Of a stretch of DNA of 64,000 bases, positions 60,560 to 64,000 are shown piece by piece. The translations under genes were made by a program, and so were the position numbers. Position 1 is the first letter of the stretch; every line of letters starts with the position of its first letter. Location of the stretch: positions 2,170,001 to 2,234,000 of the forward strand of contig NZ_CP102592.1 of NCBI RefSeq assembly GCF_025666195.1, given 5' to 3'. This DNA is from Xanthomonas sp. CFBP 8443. Lineage in GTDB: Bacteria > Pseudomonadota > Gammaproteobacteria > Xanthomonadales > Xanthomonadaceae. The notes beneath the pieces were generated by a model. The model saw nothing but the letters and a program-made list of their open reading frames with translations, did no database searches and was not told the origin of the DNA.

Positions 60560-61804
60560 ATGAGTAATGAGGTAGTTGATGCCGCAGACGCGCCTGATTC
60601 TGTGGTATGGGGTAGCAGGGAGCCGTCTTCATCGGCATGGGTGGCCGTGTTTTCGCTGGCCATGGGTGTCTTTGGGCTGCTCACGGCCGAATATCTGCCT
60701 GCCAGCCTGTTGACGCCGATGGCGGCGGATCTGGCTGTGTCGGAGGCGCTGGCCGGTCAAGCGGTGACGGTCACTGCTGTGGTGGCCCTGTTCGCTGGAC
60801 TGCTTGTGCCTCGGCTGACCCGTTCGATAGACAGGCGCCGGGTGCTGTTGAGTTTCACGGGCCTGATGATCCTCTCCAACGCCTTGGTGGCGCTGTCTTC
60901 CAGCATGGGAGTCCTGCTGGTGATGCGAGTCCTTCTGGGCGTGGCGCTGGGCGGCTTCTGGAGCATGGCAGCGGCGGTGGCCATGCGGTTGGTGCCGCCA
61001 CAGCGCGTGCCTCGCGCGCTTTCCATCATCTTCAGCGGGATTGCGGTCGGCACGGTGGTATCCGTTCCTTTGGGGAGCTACCTGGGAGGCCTGCTGGGCT
61101 GGCGCAGCGCCTTTTGGGCTGCGACGGCGGTAGGTGGACTCACTTTTGCGTTCCAGTGGTTCACGCTGCCCCGAATGGCCCCGCGTGAGGAGGCACTCCC
61201 AGAGTCGGTGGTGGGACTCTTGCGCCGGCCAGGCGTTGCGCTCGGAATGCTCGGCTGCGTCCTGGCGCACACCGGCCAGTATTCGCTCTTTACCTATATC
61301 CGCCCAACGTTGGAGAGCCTGGGGCAGATGAGCGCCGATGGCCTAGCGCTGATTCTGCTCGGTTTCGGCGTGGCGAACTTCGTCGGCACACTACTGGCCG
61401 GCTGGCTCATGGAGCGCAGTTTGAAAGTCACGTTGGTGATCATGCCTGCCTTGGTGGGCGTAGCCGCGCTCGGCATGGTCCTGTTGCCGGTGGGCGTTGG
61501 TGGGCTATCGATCCTTGTCGCGCTCTGGGGCCTGGCCTTCGGTGGCGTGCCCGTAGCCTGGTCGAGCTGGGTCGCGCGTGCGGTGCCCGATCAGGCCGAG
61601 AGTGCCGGCGGGATGGTGGTCGCCGCGGTGCAGTCCTCCATCGCGGCGGGGGCCGCCTTGGGCGGGCTTGTGTTCGGGCTGGGGGGTATCGTTGCAGTCC
61701 TCATTGTTGCCGCGACAGTGATGCTCCTCGCTAGCCTGCTCATTGCATTCCGAGTCAGGATGAACTCGCCGACGCTCTCGGCAGTTCCGGCGTTTCACAT
61801 CTAG
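60560..61804 (+). CDS. MFS transporter, drug/sugar efflux type (AraJ/NepI-like)
   Basis: 414-aa major facilitator with about twelve hydrophobic helices. It shows MGVFGLLTAEYLPASLLTPM in helix 1, the loop-2 motif GLLVPRLTRSIDRRRVLL, RVLLGVALGGFWSMAAAVAM in helix 4 and PLGSYLGGLLGWRSAFW in helix 5. These match the DHA1 group with NepI, AraJ and YdhP, which export nucleosides, sugars or drugs. The ATG at 60560 is chosen over a TTG just upstream. The divergent AraC gene is its probable regulator. Confidence 0.9.
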   Translation: MSNEVVDAADAPDSVVWGSREPSSSAWVAVFSLAMGVFGLLTAEYLPASLLTPMAADLAVSEALAGQAVTVTAVVALFAGLLVPRLTRSIDRRRVLLSFTGLMILSNALVALSSSMGVLLVMRVLLGVALGGFWSMAAAVAMRLVPPQRVPRALSIIFSGIAVGTVVSVPLGSYLGGLLGWRSAFWAATAVGGLTFAFQWFTLPRMAPREEALPESVVGLLRRPGVALGMLGCVLAHTGQYSLFTYIRPTLESLGQMSADGLALILLGFGVANFVGTLLAGWLMERSLKVTLVIMPALVGVAALGMVLLPVGVGGLSILVALWGLAFGGVPVAWSSWVARAVPDQAESAGGMVVAAVQSSIAAGAALGGLVFGLGGIVAVLIVAATVMLLASLLIAFRVRMNSPTLSAVPAFHI

Positions 61805-61828
61805 CTGTCATCAGCCCTCTGAGCAGCG

Positions 61829-62290
61829 CTATGCCGGCACCTTCAGGTCGAGCGCCATATCCCACCGGTCCAGGCCCGCACCATAGCCATCTGGCACTAC
61901 TTGCTTCACCACAAAGCCAAAGCGAGCGTAGAAGGCCTGTGTGTGTTGGCTGGTGTCCAGCACGACTTGCGCGACGTCCGGCCTCAGGCGCAGGGCTTCC
62001 AGCCGAGCCAAGAGCAGCATTGTCCCCAGGCCTTGCCGATGCAGCTTTGGATGGACCATGCCCCAGCAGAGGCTGGCTGTCGTGCCGTCCGTGCCGATTG
62101 AGTAGCCCGCGCACGCAATCACTTCATCCGCGCGCTCAATGACTTGGTAGTGCCAGGCAGCGGCATGGTGTGTTAGAAATCGCACGAAGTCAGGGCGTTC
62201 CTCAGCGCTGAAGAACGCCGGTACATTGCCATCGAACAGCGACAGGCAGGCGCCGAAGTCGTCAGGACGGTAGGTCCGAATCGTATCCAT
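61829..62290 (-). CDS. GNAT-family N-acetyltransferase
   Basis: 153-aa protein with the GNAT core: MDTIRTYRPDDFGACLSLFD, LCWGMVHPKLHRQGLGTMLL with the acetyl-CoA loop RQGLGT, VLDTSQHTQAFYARFGF. The start at 62290 is used because the fold begins there; an earlier ATG adds 11 residues of poor quality. The substrate is unknown. It is part of the accessory block after tRNA-Ser. Confidence 0.88.
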   Translation of the reverse strand: MDTIRTYRPDDFGACLSLFDGNVPAFFSAEERPDFVRFLTHHAAAWHYQVIERADEVIACAGYSIGTDGTTASLCWGMVHPKLHRQGLGTMLLLARLEALRLRPDVAQVVLDTSQHTQAFYARFGFVVKQVVPDGYGAGLDRWDMALDLKVPA

Positions 62291-62392
62291 GCCTCCAGTT
62301 TGCCGCAGACAGGCACGCTGCACGAAGGAGGATTGCGGTAGCGAGTCACCCGCGTCGACTAAAAGTGTGTTCAGAGCAGTCGGTCGCTTTGG

Positions 62393-62794
62393 CTAGCGGC
62401 CGCCCTGAAACTTGAAGGTGAAGCGAGCGGCGGATGCCGCGGCGTCCCCATCGATGGGAACGGGGGTAGCGTCCACCAGCGTCAACGTTCCACCGGCAAC
62501 GGGTACCGGGGCGCCGAGCGTGAGGTCAATCTGCTTGGACCAGCCGCCACCGAGTACGGTTACCTTGACGATCAGCCGTCCAGCGTGAATGCATTGAACG
62601 TCGGCCGGACAGCGGCTGTCCTCGATGACGCGTTCGGGACGCACCCTGGGCCCATCGACCGCCGCAATTTCTCCCAGACGCACAGGGCCTTCGATAGGCC
62701 GGCTCGCGACGGGATCACCTGCCGCGCATCCTGCAAGCGAGATGGCCACAAGCGAGGCAAGCACCAGAGTTCGGATGGAATGGATACGTTCCAT
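62393..62794 (-). CDS. Small putative lipoprotein (133 aa)
   Basis: Exported protein with a lipoprotein signal (IRTLVLASLVAISLAGC, lipobox LAGC). The mature part is probably beta-rich (RPERVIEDSRCPADVQCIHA, LIVKVTVLGGGWSKQIDLTL, TLVDATPVPI) with a conserved-looking Cys pair in CPADVQC. No named domain is recognised. The ATG at 62794 gives the shortest signal; 62806 is also possible. Confidence 0.75.
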   Translation of the reverse strand: MERIHSIRTLVLASLVAISLAGCAAGDPVASRPIEGPVRLGEIAAVDGPRVRPERVIEDSRCPADVQCIHAGRLIVKVTVLGGGWSKQIDLTLGAPVPVAGGTLTLVDATPVPIDGDAAASAARFTFKFQGGR

Positions 62795-63218
62795 GGCGGT
62801 GGTCATGCTCGCGTGTTGTGGAGATAGAAGCCGATGGCCTCGGCAAACTGTGCTCATGGATGGATCGCCTCAATGTGATGCAGCATCACTTCACCATGGT
62901 GCTCTCGCGAGCGCCAGCATTGCGGTCTCAAACTGCAGGCGTTGCGCGCCCAGCGATGAAAGGTTTGCCACGTCTCCACGCGCATCCACGGGTCGAGCGG
63001 CTACGCGCCAGCATGGTAGGCTTCGGCAGCTTCCCCAACTCACGCATCACGTTTTAGAAGACGCGTTGCCCTGGCGCTGTCGCTCGTAGGAACACGGAGC
63101 AGGTCAGCAGCGCGTCGGGCAGGCCGAGTTGTGTATCCGCCGATCCAACCCATGACCCAGCTTGCCTTTGTTGCCCCAAGCCACGCCTCCCTTCAGGCCA
63201 AAAATCAGGTGGGAAAGT
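62795..63218. other. Region without a convincing gene (424 bp)
   Basis: Small overlapping frames on both strands have poor composition and no ribosome site. Sequence is A/T-richer than the core and may contain decayed mobile DNA, but no recognisable transposase or repeat was found. Confidence 0.5.
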
Positions 63219-64000
63219 ATGAATGACGTTGCCTCTGGTGACGATCTTGCCGATGCGTTGCTTGCCATCGGTTCCAAAGACGTCGCAGAGAGTAAGCGCC
63301 TTCTTGAGCGTGCTGCGCAGCAAGGATCCATCATGGGTCGTGCGTTAAGCGATGTTCTCAATCATGGGGGCTCCCGCAACGCCTACGACGAACCGCGCGC
63401 CTTTGAAGTATTCATTCGCGGTGGGGGCAACCTGGCGCTGTACGCAGCGGTCAGCGCCGATCTGGCCAAGCTTTACGACGCTGTTCGGCCAAGCACGTTG
63501 CTAGATATCGGCGCGGGTGACGGCATGGCGCTGATCCCTGCGATCACTTCCAGCGCGCACGTGCTTGCGCGGCTTGACGTTGTTGAGCCCAACGATGTGC
63601 TTTTGGGCAATCTCACTGCATCTCTGCCTTTTGCCCGCGGGCATCGTATGACATTGGAGAAGTTTGTCGGAGATATCGGTGCGGAAGATCGCTGGGATTT
63701 GGCTCAATCCACATTCGCGCTCCAATCAATCGAGACGAAGGCGCGTGAGCAGGCATTGGCAACCTTGGCCCGGCATGTGGCAAGGCTCGTCATTGTCGAA
63801 TTCGATGTTCCGGCGCTTACATCTGGAAGCTTGGTCTATTACAAGTCGCTCGCTCAGCGCTATGAGCGCGCTGCATCTGAGTATGGCCAGAACGCCGCGC
63901 TTGTAGCCGGAGGCTTTCTTGCGCCAATGCTGCTGGGGCAACTTCGGTCCATCGTTCCGTCAAATTATGAGCAACCCGCAGACGCCTGGGCAGCGGAACT
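63219..64000 (+). CDS. Class I SAM-dependent methyltransferase, partial (3' end outside window)
   Basis: Open frame from the ATG at 63219 (MNDVASGDDLADALLAIGSK) to the window edge, 260 codons visible. Motif I of a Rossmann methyltransferase is clear in TLLDIGAGDGMALIPAITSS (~residues 92-111); DVVEPNDVLLGNL supplies the acidic residue that holds the SAM ribose, and LVIVEFDVP a later strand. An upstream helical region (AESKRLLERAAQQGSIMGRA) and FEVFIRGGGNLALY precede the domain. The ribosome site is GGTGGGAAAG. The codon use is A/T-richer than the core, consistent with acquired DNA. The substrate is unknown. Confidence 0.8.
   Translation, partial: MNDVASGDDLADALLAIGSKDVAESKRLLERAAQQGSIMGRALSDVLNHGGSRNAYDEPRAFEVFIRGGGNLALYAAVSADLAKLYDAVRPSTLLDIGAGDGMALIPAITSSAHVLARLDVVEPNDVLLGNLTASLPFARGHRMTLEKFVGDIGAEDRWDLAQSTFALQSIETKAREQALATLARHVARLVIVEFDVPALTSGSLVYYKSLAQRYERAASEYGQNAALVAGGFLAPMLLGQLRSIVPSNYEQPADAWAAE

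Noticed and set aside
62818..63361. Small frames that might be transposase remnants between the lipoprotein and methyltransferase genes
   Set aside because: No DDE/HUH motif, inverted repeat or ribosome site could be found.

Overview
The window is about 68-70% G+C, densely packed, and reads as chromosome from a Xanthomonas-type gammaproteobacterium (Xanthomonadaceae/Lysobacteraceae). Support comes from the fruB-fruK-fruA order with a divergent LacI-type fruR, the lexA-recA-recX-alaS-csrA string, a LexA box of the TTAG-N6-TACTA type, nlpD without rpoS beside it, and REP-like intergenic repeats. The species cannot be fixed from sequence alone.

Layout. 1-6.2 kb: fructose phosphotransferase operon (fruB, fruK, fruA, the last cut by the window edge) and its repressor with two operator-like palindromes. 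6.3-17 kb: small hypothetical genes, a UDP-sugar dehydrogenase (tviB-like), a membrane-anchored GltB-like protein overlapping a GNAT gene, a BaiN-like flavoprotein, an FKBP lipoprotein, trhO, an SDR and an LLM-type oxidoreductase. 17-24 kb: ExoD- and CorC/HlyC-type membrane proteins, a DUF47-pitA phosphate module, an S10 peptidase and cdh. 23.8-28 kb: a three-gene block of unknown function with a papain/C39-like putative cysteine peptidase and two divergent paralogues; this is the best candidate for something undescribed. 28.6-58.9 kb: core genome with parE, pyrG-kdsA-eno-ftsB-ispD-ispF-truD, surE-pcm-nlpD, rlmE-ftsH, folP-miaA-hfq-hflX, pncC-ubiB, lexA-recA-recX, alaS, csrA and tRNA-Ser(GCT). 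58.9-64 kb: an accessory segment starting with a broken integrase beside the tRNA, then AraC/MFS, GNAT, a lipoprotein and a methyltransferase running off the end, with visibly more A/T than the core.

The core genes form translationally coupled runs, many overlapping by 1-4 bases: fruB/fruK, kdsA/next, ftsB/ispD/hypothetical, ispF/truD, surE/pcm, yqaA/nlpD and folP/miaA. Intergenic DNA is rich in short repeats: GGGATTGGGGATT arrays, a CCCTCATCCGCC hairpin element, REP pairs, a 259-bp MITE-like element with 28-bp terminal inverted repeats after truD, a 15-bp tandem repeat at the end of pcm, and a triplicated nlpD 3' end. No CRISPR array, rRNA operon or complete insertion sequence was seen.
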